A stretch of 64,000 nt of DNA. Source: Sphingobium nicotianae. GTDB lineage: Bacteria > Pseudomonadota > Alphaproteobacteria > Sphingomonadales > Sphingomonadaceae. A program made the translations under genes and the position numbers. The notes beneath the pieces were generated by a model. It had not been told where the DNA came from. It searched no databases and was given only the letters and a program-made list of their open reading frames with translations. Of the stretch, positions 48,016-56,474 are shown in pieces (within the stretch, counting starts at the first letter, position 1; every line of letters starts with the position of its first letter). The stretch spans positions 62,001 to 126,000 of the forward strand of contig NZ_JAHGAW010000006.1 in NCBI RefSeq assembly GCF_018603885.1, given 5' to 3'.

Positions 48016-49524
48016 ATGTCGGACGCGCAGACCCTGGAGAAACCGCCGGTGCCCGCACTCGATGAGGCGCGTCGCTTCGCGGCGGGACGGCATCAGCTCT
48101 TCATTGGTGGTCGCTGGGTCGAGCCGCAATCGGGCGAGCGGTTCGCGACCCATGACCCGGCGACCGGCGCGCATGTCGCCCATGTCGCCAAGGCGATGGC
48201 GGCCGACGTCGATCTCGCCGTCCAGGCCGCGCGCAAGGCGATGGCGGACCCGGCCTGGACCGAGATGAAGCCCAATGCCCGCGCCCTGCTGCTCAATCGC
48301 CTCGCCGACGCGCTGGAAGCGCATGCCGACGAGTTCGCCGCGCTGGAGACGATGGACCAGGGCAAGCCGGTGCGCGACGCGCGCTTCTTCGACCTACCCT
48401 ATGCGGTCGATCTGCTGCGCTACAATGCCGGCTGGGCGACCAAGCTGAATGGCGAGAGCATATCGCTGTCCGGCCCTGGCACCTGGCATGCCTTCACGAC
48501 GCGCGAGCCGGTCGGCGTGGTGGCGCAGATCGTGCCGTGGAACGCGCCGATCGCCATGGCCGTCGCCAAGATCGCGCCGGCTCTGGCGGCCGGCTGCGCG
48601 GTGATCCTCAAGCCCGCCGAGGAGACGCCGATGACGGCGCTGCGGCTCGCGCATCTTATCGCGGACATCGGCTTCCCGGACGGCGTGTTCAATCTGCTGA
48701 CCGGCTTCGGGGAGTCGGCGGGTGCCGCGCTCACCGCGCATCCCGGCGTCGACAAGGTGACCTTCACCGGATCGACCGAGGTTGGCCGCCTGATCCTCCA
48801 GGCCGCGGCCGGCAACTTCAAGCGGGTGACGCTGGAGCTCGGCGGCAAGACGCCCTGCATCATCCTGCCTGATGCCGACGTGCCGCGCGCGATCGAGGGC
48901 GCCGCGCGCTCGATCTTCGGCAATGCCGGCCAGATCTGCAATGCTGGCTCGCGACTGTTCATCCATCAGCGCCATTATGATGAGGTGGTGGAGGGCGTGT
49001 CGAAGATCGCCGAGGCGATGAAGGTCGGCGGCGGGTTCGAGGCGGATACCCAGATGGGGCCGGTGATCAGCGCGACCCAGCGCGATCGCATCCGCTCCTA
49101 TGTCGAGGGCGGCGTTGCGGCCGGTGCGACCCTGCGCGCGGGCGGGCGCGAGATCGGCGGCCCCGGTTCGTTCGTCGCGCCGACGATCCTCACCGACACG
49201 GACGCGCAAATGGCCGTGCGCCGCGAGGAGATTTTCGGCCCGGTGCTGTGCGCCATGTCCTTCGCCGAAGAGGATCTGGAGGCGATTGCCGCGCAGGCCA
49301 ATGCCAGCGACTATGGCCTGGGCGCGATCCTGTGGACCAACAATCTCTCCGCCGCGCATGGGCTGGCCCGCAAGCTCAAGGCCGGCACGGTGCGGGTGAA
49401 TGGCGGCGGTCTCGATCCGGCGCTGCCGTTTGGCGGCTTCAAGCAATCCGGCTGGGGCCGCGAGAATGGCCGCGAGGGCATCGATGCCTATACGGAGGTC
49501 AAATCGATCGCGATGGCGCTATAG
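48016..49524 (+). CDS. NAD(P)-dependent aldehyde dehydrogenase
   Basis: Cytoplasmic aldehyde dehydrogenase of 502 residues. It has PWNAPIAMAVAKIAPALAAGCAVILKPAEETP (Asn176), TGSTEVGR, the general base Glu274 in VTLELGGK and catalytic Cys308 in GNAGQICNAGSR. The C-terminus has VRREEIFGPVLCAMSF and LPFGGFKQSGWGREN. Its ATG has GAGGAGGAACGGA upstream. It is divergent from the GMC alcohol dehydrogenase, fitting consecutive alcohol-to-aldehyde-to-acid oxidation. It could also oxidise the aldehyde released by the hydratase/lyase, such as an aromatic aldehyde. Confidence 0.92.
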   Translation: MSDAQTLEKPPVPALDEARRFAAGRHQLFIGGRWVEPQSGERFATHDPATGAHVAHVAKAMAADVDLAVQAARKAMADPAWTEMKPNARALLLNRLADALEAHADEFAALETMDQGKPVRDARFFDLPYAVDLLRYNAGWATKLNGESISLSGPGTWHAFTTREPVGVVAQIVPWNAPIAMAVAKIAPALAAGCAVILKPAEETPMTALRLAHLIADIGFPDGVFNLLTGFGESAGAALTAHPGVDKVTFTGSTEVGRLILQAAAGNFKRVTLELGGKTPCIILPDADVPRAIEGAARSIFGNAGQICNAGSRLFIHQRHYDEVVEGVSKIAEAMKVGGGFEADTQMGPVISATQRDRIRSYVEGGVAAGATLRAGGREIGGPGSFVAPTILTDTDAQMAVRREEIFGPVLCAMSFAEEDLEAIAAQANASDYGLGAILWTNNLSAAHGLARKLKAGTVRVNGGGLDPALPFGGFKQSGWGRENGREGIDAYTEVKSIAMAL

Positions 49525-49584
49525 CGATGCCGTGACGGCGATGACCGGGTTTCGGCGGTGAGCGGGCGCTGCCTCTCCCACCGA

Positions 49585-49693
49585 CGTCACCCTGGGCTTG
49601 ACCCGGGGTCCCGCTGTTCCTTTTTCACACGTTCGGGGCATACTTCGATATCGCACAGAGGAAGCGGGATCCCGGATCAAGTCCGGGGTGACG
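49585..49693. repeat. palindromic intergenic repeat, family F
   Basis: Imperfect inverted repeat with left GTCACCCTGGGCTTGACCCG and right GATCAAGTCCGGGGTGAC, plus internal GGTCCCGCT/AGCGGGATC arms. It is between the convergent aldehyde dehydrogenase and IclR genes. Confidence 0.8.
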
Positions 49694-49729
49694 GCAATCT
49701 CAATGTCCGCAAAGGCGTCGTGATCCGAC

Positions 49730-50524
49730 CTATCCGGCCCCTTCCGCCAGCTGCCGCGAAACGCTCTGCGCCGCCGCCGGTACCAGCCCCACGCACTTGT
49801 CACGATTGGCGGTCACATATTCGATGGGGCCGAGCAGGGTCAGCACCGCCGCGAGATTGCCCTGTGGTCCCAAGACCGGCGCTGCGACGGCCGCGAAGTT
49901 CTGGTTGAGCTGGCCGACCGTCGAGGCATAGCCGTTCGCGCGTACCGCCTCGATCGGTCCGTCGAGCTGGTCCATGGCCAGCGGCAGGCGACCACCGTTG
50001 GCGCGGCGCACGCTGGTCTGCGCATCGAGCAGTGCCTGCGTTTCCGACCGGGGCATGTGGGCGAGGTAGATGAGGCCGCTCGCCGTGGTGCCGAGCGGAA
50101 GGATATAGCCCAGCCGGAGCGCGAAGGCGCCCTGCCGCCCCCCGTCCGCCTTGGCGACGATGCACGGCCCCTGATCGCCCCAGAGCGAGAGATAAATGGC
50201 GCAGTCGGTCTGGTCGCGCAGCTGCGTCAGCACGTCGGCGGCGAGACTGACGACATCGAGCTGGCGGACGGCCGCGAGGCCGAGCTGGATGGCGAAGGAG
50301 CCGAGGCCATAATAGCCGTTGCTCGGCTCCTGATAAGCCATGTTCTCGCGCACGAAGCTGACGAGATAGAGATGAACCTTGCTGGGCGGCATGCTGGCGC
50401 GCGCCGCGATCTCGCGCAGCGGCAGTGGCCCCTCGGCCATGCGCAGGACCCGCAGCACCCGAAAGCCGACTTCGATCGACTGGACCCGCCGCCGTGACTG
50501 CTCCGCCATGCCCTCTCGCGCCAT
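49730..50524 (-). CDS. IclR family transcriptional regulator
   Basis: A 264-residue regulator. The N-terminal winged helix reads RRRVQSIEVGFRVLRVLRMA, LREIAARASMPPSKVHLYLVSFVRE, and the C-terminal effector domain contains RDQTDCAIYLSLWGDQGPCIVAKADG. The ATG at 50524 follows AGGGTGGAACGA. It is very similar to the IclR protein at 62030-62863, especially in the recognition helix, so both probably see related operators. It is divergent from a TonB receptor gene at 50941, its likely target. IclR members commonly respond to aromatic acids. Confidence 0.9.
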   Translation of the reverse strand: MAREGMAEQSRRRVQSIEVGFRVLRVLRMAEGPLPLREIAARASMPPSKVHLYLVSFVRENMAYQEPSNGYYGLGSFAIQLGLAAVRQLDVVSLAADVLTQLRDQTDCAIYLSLWGDQGPCIVAKADGGRQGAFALRLGYILPLGTTASGLIYLAHMPRSETQALLDAQTSVRRANGGRLPLAMDQLDGPIEAVRANGYASTVGQLNQNFAAVAAPVLGPQGNLAAVLTLLGPIEYVTANRDKCVGLVPAAAQSVSRQLAEGAG

Positions 50525-50940
50525 TCGTTCCACCCTGCACCGTGAACGATCTTCCTGACCGCTGAGGCGCGCTCTGTCTAGGTTTTGCGCTGCGAAAACT
50601 GGGGGAGGGGAGGATCGAACCGGCTCGCCGGACAATGCAGATCGAGAGGAAGCGTTTCACCTGATGGTTCAATCAGTTGCGAAATCAACAGATGTCGTTG
50701 ATTCTGTCTCGATTCGTGCGATAGTTCGTCCGTGGCACCGCCAGAGTGCCGAACAGAATGAGGGAGGCTCTGCGTTGCTCTTTCGCAACCGCAATTTCCG
50801 TCGGTCATATCCATTGGCCGGCGCTCGCCTCGCGATCCATCGAAGCACGTCATCCAGAACCAGAAAAGGGCGCATGTCGAGCGGGTGAACTGCGCGCCGG
50901 ATTTTGCCGGCGTTCGAAGAACAGGGAACAGGAGAGAGAA
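50525..50940. promoter_or_regulatory. divergent region of iclR and TonB receptor with a candidate operator
   Basis: About 416 bases without a supported gene. It contains a perfect inverted repeat AATCAAC (50683-50689), 7-base spacer, GTTGATT (50697-50703), a plausible IclR site. The part nearer 50941 forms a long leader ending in a strong ribosome site (AGGAGAGAGAA). No conserved RNA element is recognised. Confidence 0.4.
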
Positions 50941-53928
50941 ATGCCCGGATTTTCAGCGAGAGATTGTCGCCGCGGATGTCGCATGTCTGCCGCATGGCTG
51001 GCCAGCACGGCGCTGGCCATCGGGCTGATCGGCACCGGATCGGCGCAGGCGCAGACGTCGCAATCTAGTGCCGAGACAGCCTCGGATCAGGCGATCATCG
51101 TGACGGGATCGCGCCTCGGCCGCACCACGTTCGACACGCCCACACCGGTGACCGTGCTCGGCGGCGACAATCTCAAGCAGCTCGCCATCACCAATGTCGG
51201 TGTCGGCCTCAACCAGCTCCCGGCTTTCCGCGCCAGCACCTCACCGGCCACACAGGGGTTCGGCAGCTTCAATGTCGGTGCCAACATCGTGAACCTGCGC
51301 GGCATCGGCACCAGCCGCAACCTGGTGCTGGTCGATGGCCGCCGGTTCGCGCCTTCGACGCGCGAGGGAACGGTCGATCTCAACCTCGTGCCCTCCGTGC
51401 TCGTCGGCCGCATCGAGGTGGTGACCGGCGGCGCATCGGCCGCCTATGGCTCGGACGCGATCGCCGGCGCGGTGAACGTCATCCTCGACAAGGATTTCGA
51501 GGGGGTCAAGGGACAAGCCGATTATGGCGTGTCCGGCAAGGGCGACGGCGACAATTTCCATGCCGGGCTCGCCTTTGGCACGAAGTTCGCGGGCGGGCGC
51601 GGACACTTTCTCATCGGCGGTGAATATGACGACCAGAAGGGCATCGGCAATTGCTTCACGCGCGACTGGTGCACCTCCGGCGCCAATGTCACCAACACCG
51701 GCTTCGCAACCAACGGCCTGCCCAATCTGGTGCGCAGCAACGAGAATGCCGGCTGGTTCTTCAACAGCGCGGGTGTCGTCTCGATCAACAATAATGCAGC
51801 CGGAACCGGCGCCACGATCCGCAACCTGCGCGGCACCAACGGCATCACTTTCTCGCCGACGGGCGCTGTGCTGGCCTATCGGCCCGGCTCGCCGGCCTTC
51901 GGTCTGAGCCAGATCGGCGGCGATCTCTACCCGACCTACACCGACGCCAACATCACCGTGCCGGTGACGCGCTATTCCGCGTTCGCTCATGCCGATTATG
52001 AGTTCAGCGACAGGCTGAGCGGCTTCATCGAGGGATCCTATGGCCACATCATCGGCAAGCTGCTGCAGACCGCTTATTTCAGCGCGTCGATCCCGGTCTT
52101 CGCGGACAATCCCTATATGCCGGCGGAAATCCGAGCGATCGTCGGCCCGGCGCCGGGCCTGACGGAGCGCCCGGCGGCAGCCACCTTCAGCCTCGGCCGC
52201 GTGCTGGACGATGTCGGACGCGGCTATTCGGTCTCGACCGCCGATACCTATCGCTTCACCACCGGTCTCAAAGGCGACCTGGGCGGCAGCTGGAACTGGG
52301 ACGCTTATTATCAATATGGCCGCACCGACCGGCTCCAGACGGTCGAGAATAATCTGGTCACTGGCGATCCCACCCAGTCGCTGACCAACCCCGCGACCTA
52401 TGCGGCGGCCAACGCTCGCTTCCAATATGCGATCGATGCGGTGCGCGACCCGGTGACGGGCAACCCGACCTGTCGCGCCCTGCTCAGTGCCAATGCCGCG
52501 CTGCGCCAGGCGGCCGCGGGCTGCGTTCCGATCAATCTCTTCGGCGCCGGGAATGTCACGCCCCAGGGCAAGGCCTATATCTTCGGCACCTTGCGTGAGG
52601 ACATCAGGCTCCAGCAGCATGTGCTGGCCGCCAACGTCCGGGGCGACATCACCGAGCTTCCTGCCGGCCCGGTCTCCGTTGCCGGCGGTGTCGAGTATCG
52701 CGTCGACAAGATCTCGGTCGTGCACGACGCGCTCTCCAACCAATATGCCTATTTCCAGAATTTCGGCTCGGATTACCGGGGCACGAGCAAGGTGCTTGAA
52801 GGCTATGCCGAGGTCGGCGTCCCGCTCGTCAAGGATGCGAGCTGGACCAAGTCGCTGAGCCTCGACGGCGCTGCCCGCGTCACGCGCTACGACATTCAGG
52901 GCTTCGGCAGCTATCTGCGCGCCGCCGCCAGCAATGCCTTCACCCGGGCGACCTGGAAGATCAGCGGCCTGTGGGAGCCGGTCGACTGGCTGCGCCTGCG
53001 CGTGACGCAGAGCCATGACATTCGCGCGCCCAATTTCGCCGAGCTGTTCCTGGCTTCGGCCGGCGCCTTCACGCCAATCACCAACCGGTTCACCAACTCG
53101 GCCAATACGCCCGCCATCTTCTCGGGTGGCTCGCCGACGGTGAAGCCCGAGACGGCCGACACCACCACGGCAGGCATCGTCATCCAGCCGGGCAGTGCGG
53201 CGCAGGGGCTGCGGCTCTCGGTCGACTGGTATCGCATCCGGGTGAAGGACTATATCGCGACGGCGCCGGGCGGCGTGCAGCAGATCGTCGATCGCTGCTT
53301 CGCCGGCGTGCAGATCGCCTGTAATCTCATCACCTTCGGCGCCAACCAGTCGATCACGCAGATCCGCAACGTCTCGCTCAACCTCGATCGACTGACCGCA
53401 CAGGGCATCGATTTCGAGGCGCAATATCGCTATCCGCTGGGCGAGGGGAGCGCGCTCACCTGGCGCGGCCTCGCGACCTATGTGAGCAAGCTGGAAGCGA
53501 CCAGCTTCCGCCAGTCGATCGACCGCGCCGGCCAGACCGGGCAGTCGGCCGCCATCGCCGCGCCGGACTGGATCATCAACAGCTACCTCACTTATGACGG
53601 GCCGCTGTTCAGCCTCACCGTGCAGGGCCGCTGGATCACCAAGGGCAAATATGATGCCATCTACAGCGCGCCGGGCGATGCGGGCTATACGACCACGGTC
53701 GCCAACAGCATCAACAACAACAATGTCGGCGGGCGCTTCTACGTCAATCTGTTCGGATCAGTGCGGGTTTATGGCGACCGTGCCCATGGCATCGAGCTGT
53801 TCGGCTCGGTGAACAATCTCTTCGACCGCGCGCCGCCGGCAGCGCCGGAGACGCAATTCTACACCAACCCAACCTATTTCGACACGATCGGCCGCTACTT
53901 CCGCGTGGGCGCGCGGTTCAATTTCTGA
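50941..53928 (+). CDS. TonB-dependent receptor
   Basis: Outer-membrane transporter of 995 residues. The signal sequence ends near GTGSAQAQ, followed by DQAIIVTGSRLGR (TonB-box region). The plug includes IVNLRGIGTSRNLVLVDGRRFA and RIEVVTGGASAAYGSDAIAGAVNVIL. The barrel ends FRVGARFNF with terminal Phe. The ATG at 50941 has AGGAGAGAGAA upstream; the frame upstream of it is not conserved-looking. It is divergent from the IclR gene and followed by a strong hairpin, so it is probably a single IclR-controlled gene. Confidence 0.93.
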   Translation: MPGFSARDCRRGCRMSAAWLASTALAIGLIGTGSAQAQTSQSSAETASDQAIIVTGSRLGRTTFDTPTPVTVLGGDNLKQLAITNVGVGLNQLPAFRASTSPATQGFGSFNVGANIVNLRGIGTSRNLVLVDGRRFAPSTREGTVDLNLVPSVLVGRIEVVTGGASAAYGSDAIAGAVNVILDKDFEGVKGQADYGVSGKGDGDNFHAGLAFGTKFAGGRGHFLIGGEYDDQKGIGNCFTRDWCTSGANVTNTGFATNGLPNLVRSNENAGWFFNSAGVVSINNNAAGTGATIRNLRGTNGITFSPTGAVLAYRPGSPAFGLSQIGGDLYPTYTDANITVPVTRYSAFAHADYEFSDRLSGFIEGSYGHIIGKLLQTAYFSASIPVFADNPYMPAEIRAIVGPAPGLTERPAAATFSLGRVLDDVGRGYSVSTADTYRFTTGLKGDLGGSWNWDAYYQYGRTDRLQTVENNLVTGDPTQSLTNPATYAAANARFQYAIDAVRDPVTGNPTCRALLSANAALRQAAAGCVPINLFGAGNVTPQGKAYIFGTLREDIRLQQHVLAANVRGDITELPAGPVSVAGGVEYRVDKISVVHDALSNQYAYFQNFGSDYRGTSKVLEGYAEVGVPLVKDASWTKSLSLDGAARVTRYDIQGFGSYLRAAASNAFTRATWKISGLWEPVDWLRLRVTQSHDIRAPNFAELFLASAGAFTPITNRFTNSANTPAIFSGGSPTVKPETADTTTAGIVIQPGSAAQGLRLSVDWYRIRVKDYIATAPGGVQQIVDRCFAGVQIACNLITFGANQSITQIRNVSLNLDRLTAQGIDFEAQYRYPLGEGSALTWRGLATYVSKLEATSFRQSIDRAGQTGQSAAIAAPDWIINSYLTYDGPLFSLTVQGRWITKGKYDAIYSAPGDAGYTTTVANSINNNNVGGRFYVNLFGSVRVYGDRAHGIELFGSVNNLFDRAPPAAPETQFYTNPTYFDTIGRYFRVGARFNF

Positions 53929-53951
53929 GACGCTGGCTCGGATTGAAATGA

Positions 53952-53987
53952 GAGACAATGCTCCTGCTTTTGCAGGAGTAGCGTCTC
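53952..53987. terminator. hairpin between convergent TonB receptor and VOC genes
   Basis: Nested perfect arms: GAGAC/GTCTC outside and CTCCTGC/GCAGGAG inside a TTTT loop. It lies 24 bases after the receptor stop and 29 before the VOC gene end. No long T tract, but the position suits termination of both genes. Confidence 0.6.
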
Positions 53988-54015
53988 ACAGGAGCAGAAC
54001 GAACCGACCGGCGAG

Positions 54016-54537
54016 TCAGGCCGAGGCCAGCGCCTTGCGCTTGCGCTCAGTCCAGGTCTTGAGCGTGTCGTGCGCCTCGGCCGCCGCCTGCTGCAGGAAG
54101 CCGGGTTCTTCCGTCCGGGTGGTAATCTCGAGCCGCAAACCATTGGGATCGAAGAAATAAACCGAATTCACGAACTCGTGGTCGACGATGCCGATGGTCT
54201 CCACGCCATGCTCCTTGAGGCGGTCCTGCATCGCCCGGACATTGTCGAGCGAGGCCGTCTCGATCGCGAAATGCTGCACCCAGGCCGGCGTGTTGGGCGA
54301 GGGGGCGGGCATCTCGTCGCCGCCCAGATCGAAGAAGGCGATGTAGCTGCCGTCGCCCAGCTCGAAGAAGAAATGCACATAGGGGCTTTCCTCGCCGGTG
54401 CTGGGCACGCGCTCGGCGAGCATGCAATTGACCATCGGCAGGCCGAGGATGTCCTCGTAGAAATGGCGAGTCTCTTCCGCGTCCCGGCACGGGTAGGCGA
54501 AATGATACATGCCTTTCAGCGGTCTTGGTTCGGTCAT
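54016..54537 (-). CDS. VOC-superfamily (glyoxalase/extradiol-like) protein
   Basis: A 173-residue vicinal-oxygen-chelate protein. Paired beta-alpha-beta modules start MYHFAYPCRDAEETRHFYEDILGLPM and end PAWVQHFAIETASLD ... FFDPNGLRLEITTRT. Likely metal ligands are His12, His89 and Glu137. The size suits a glyoxalase-like or small dioxygenase/isomerase rather than a two-domain extradiol enzyme. The ATG has GGAGCAGCCCG upstream. A perfect palindrome CCAGAC-N6-GTCTGG (54556-54573) lies just upstream and may be a regulator site. Confidence 0.84.
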   Translation of the reverse strand: MTEPRPLKGMYHFAYPCRDAEETRHFYEDILGLPMVNCMLAERVPSTGEESPYVHFFFELGDGSYIAFFDLGGDEMPAPSPNTPAWVQHFAIETASLDNVRAMQDRLKEHGVETIGIVDHEFVNSVYFFDPNGLRLEITTRTEEPGFLQQAAAEAHDTLKTWTERKRKALASA

Positions 54538-54555
54538 CGGGCTGCTCCTCTCGCG

Positions 54556-54573
54556 CCAGACTAGCAGGTCTGG
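54556..54573. promoter_or_regulatory. palindrome upstream of the VOC gene
   Basis: Perfect 6-base arms CCAGAC and GTCTGG around TAGCAG, 19 bases upstream of the VOC start codon. Operator role inferred. Confidence 0.4.
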
Positions 54574-54622
54574 GGATCATCGCCTGTCACCCATATAGGG
54601 GGACAAGCCCGGCAGATCGAGA

Positions 54623-55534
54623 TCAGGCCCCCTGCGGCGCGGATGCGCGCTCGGCCATGACAGTCGCAAAACGCCGCAGGGCGGCCGACTGGTCCCGACG
54701 GCGCCAGACCAACAGGACATGGAGCGCCAGATTGAGGTCGGAGATGGGCACGAGGCGGATGTTCTGGAATGACGGCAAAGGCTTGCTGACCGTCATGAAG
54801 CCGACGCCCATGCCGACCGCAGCCAGGCTCAGCAGGATCGAATTGGTCGTGCATTCCTGCACCACGCGCGGTGCTCCACCAGCTTCCAGACAGGCGGTCA
54901 TCAACCGGTCATAATAGCCGGGCTGGGCGCGCCGTTCCGGCCAGAGCACCGGTTCGTCGGCCAGTTCCGCCATGGTGACGCTGTCCCGCTCGGCCAGATG
55001 ATGATTGCGCGGAACCGCCAGCATCGTTTCACCGATGCCGATGGTCACATGCTCGAGATTGTCGCGATCCCGCTCATCGACATGCGCGTCATAGAGGATC
55101 CCGGCGTCCAGCGTGCCTTCCTTGAGCGCGGCGATCTGTTGCATCGATCCCATCGATCGCAATTCCAGCGCGACGCCCGGCTCGCTCTCGCGGAACTGGA
55201 GCAGGCCGTATGAGATGAATTCATGCGCGGCGATGATTTCGCTCAGACCCACGCGGATCGTCCCGAGATGGCCGCTGCCCAGCCGCTTGGCGCGATCCGC
55301 TGCGCGGTCCACCTGCGCGAGGATCTCCTCGACATCGGCCAGGAAAATCCGGCCAGCTTCCGACAGCCGGACGCCGCGCGGCAAGCGCTCGAACAGCTCG
55401 ACGCCAAGCTCGGCCTCCAGATCGCGGATCTGACGGGTCAGCGCTGGCTGCGCGACGCGCAGGGCGATCGCGGCGCGGCCGAAATGCTCCTCGCGCCCGA
55501 TCGCGCGGAAATAGCGAAGATGCCGCAACTCCAT
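54623..55534 (-). CDS. LysR family transcriptional regulator
   Basis: A 303-residue LTTR. The N-terminal HTH is MELRHLRYFRAIGREEHFGRAAIALRVAQPALTRQIRDLEAELGVELFER. The C-terminal effector domain starts about residue 90 (GHLGTIRVGLSEIIAAHEFISYGLLQFRE). The family group is that of BenM/CatM/CbnR-like regulators of aromatic catabolism (MELRHLRYF start). It is divergent from the hydrolase-LLM-hydrolase-CMD operon, and an ATAC-N7-GTAT site lies between them, so it probably activates that operon in response to a pathway metabolite. Confidence 0.92.
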   Translation of the reverse strand: MELRHLRYFRAIGREEHFGRAAIALRVAQPALTRQIRDLEAELGVELFERLPRGVRLSEAGRIFLADVEEILAQVDRAADRAKRLGSGHLGTIRVGLSEIIAAHEFISYGLLQFRESEPGVALELRSMGSMQQIAALKEGTLDAGILYDAHVDERDRDNLEHVTIGIGETMLAVPRNHHLAERDSVTMAELADEPVLWPERRAQPGYYDRLMTACLEAGGAPRVVQECTTNSILLSLAAVGMGVGFMTVSKPLPSFQNIRLVPISDLNLALHVLLVWRRRDQSAALRRFATVMAERASAPQGA

Positions 55535-55543
55535 CGGAGTTTC

Positions 55544-55558
55544 ATACCTATGCGGTAT
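55544..55558. promoter_or_regulatory. LysR-type ATAC-N7-GTAT binding site
   Basis: ATACCTATGCGGTAT, a perfect palindrome of the T-N11-A type, 10 bases upstream of the LysR start and 88 upstream of the hydrolase start. ATAC-N7-GTAT is the consensus known for BenM/CatM-type regulators. Confidence 0.7.
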
Positions 55559-55645
55559 CTAAGGCTCAAGACCAAATTATTGGACGTATCAGTCGTCCGG
55601 ACACACTCTCGCGACAAGGACAGAAACTGAACCTCGGAGACGGAC

Positions 55646-56452
55646 TTGGATACGGTGCATATTGACGAGCTGGACTTCGGCACGCTGTCGATGCTCGACG
55701 TCCGGGGAACGCAGATCGAGCTGCTCCGGGCCGGTTCGGGCGCGCCCTTGCTGTTCCTTCATGGTCTGGACGGGCTGGAGGGGGCCGCCGCGATCCTGGC
55801 CGAGTTGGCACGCAGCTTCGCGGTCTATGCGCCCTCGCACCCCGGCTTCGGCGGATCGGCTTCGCGTGACGGCCTGAACCGGGTCGATGATCTGGGCTAT
55901 TTCTATCTCGACATGATGGACCAGCTCGGGCTTGACGCGCCCGTCGTGGTCGGCGCCTCGTTCGGTGGCTGGGTCGCGGCGGAAATCCTGACCAAGGAGC
56001 CGCGCCGCGCTGCCGCTTTGGTCCTTGCGTCGCCATTCGGTCTGCGCACGGCCGAGCGGCGCGAGCAATATGTCGCCGACATCTTCATGATGTCGCGCAA
56101 GGAGCTCGGCGAGCGGATGCAGGTGGGCGCCCCGGGCCCGCTGCAGGACATCATGAACCTGCCCGAAGATCGTCTGCGCCGCGCGATGCGCAATGACGAA
56201 GCGGCAAGCCATTTCGGCTGGACGCCCTATATGTGCAATCCGCAGCTGGCCGACCGTATGCATCGCATCGTCTGCCCGACGCTCATCGTCTGGGGCGCAG
56301 AGGATGCGATCATCAGTCCGGCCTATCGCGAGGCCTATGCGCGGGCGCTGCCGCTGGCTGAGGTGGCGAGCATCGCCGGCGCCGGGCACCGCGTCCATGG
56401 CGACCAGGCGCAGCAACTCGCCGCCCGCATCACGGATTTTGCCGGCCGCTGA
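55646..56452 (+). CDS. alpha/beta hydrolase
   Basis: A 268-residue hydrolase. Oxyanion-hole HG is in LLFLHGLDGLEG, nucleophile Ser105 in VVGASFGGWVAAE, acid Asp in LIVWGAEDAIISPAY and His in IAGAGHRVHGDQ. It resembles the hydrolases that act on meta-cleavage products or esters (MhpC/BphD-like shape). TTG at 55646 is the likely start, with GGAG six bases upstream. It is the first gene of a four-gene operon controlled by the divergent LysR gene; the following LLM starts 22 bases after its stop. Confidence 0.86.
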   Translation: MDTVHIDELDFGTLSMLDVRGTQIELLRAGSGAPLLFLHGLDGLEGAAAILAELARSFAVYAPSHPGFGGSASRDGLNRVDDLGYFYLDMMDQLGLDAPVVVGASFGGWVAAEILTKEPRRAAALVLASPFGLRTAERREQYVADIFMMSRKELGERMQVGAPGPLQDIMNLPEDRLRRAMRNDEAASHFGWTPYMCNPQLADRMHRIVCPTLIVWGAEDAIISPAYREAYARALPLAEVASIAGAGHRVHGDQAQQLAARITDFAGR

Positions 56453-56474
56453 GCCGATCCCACGGAGACATGAG

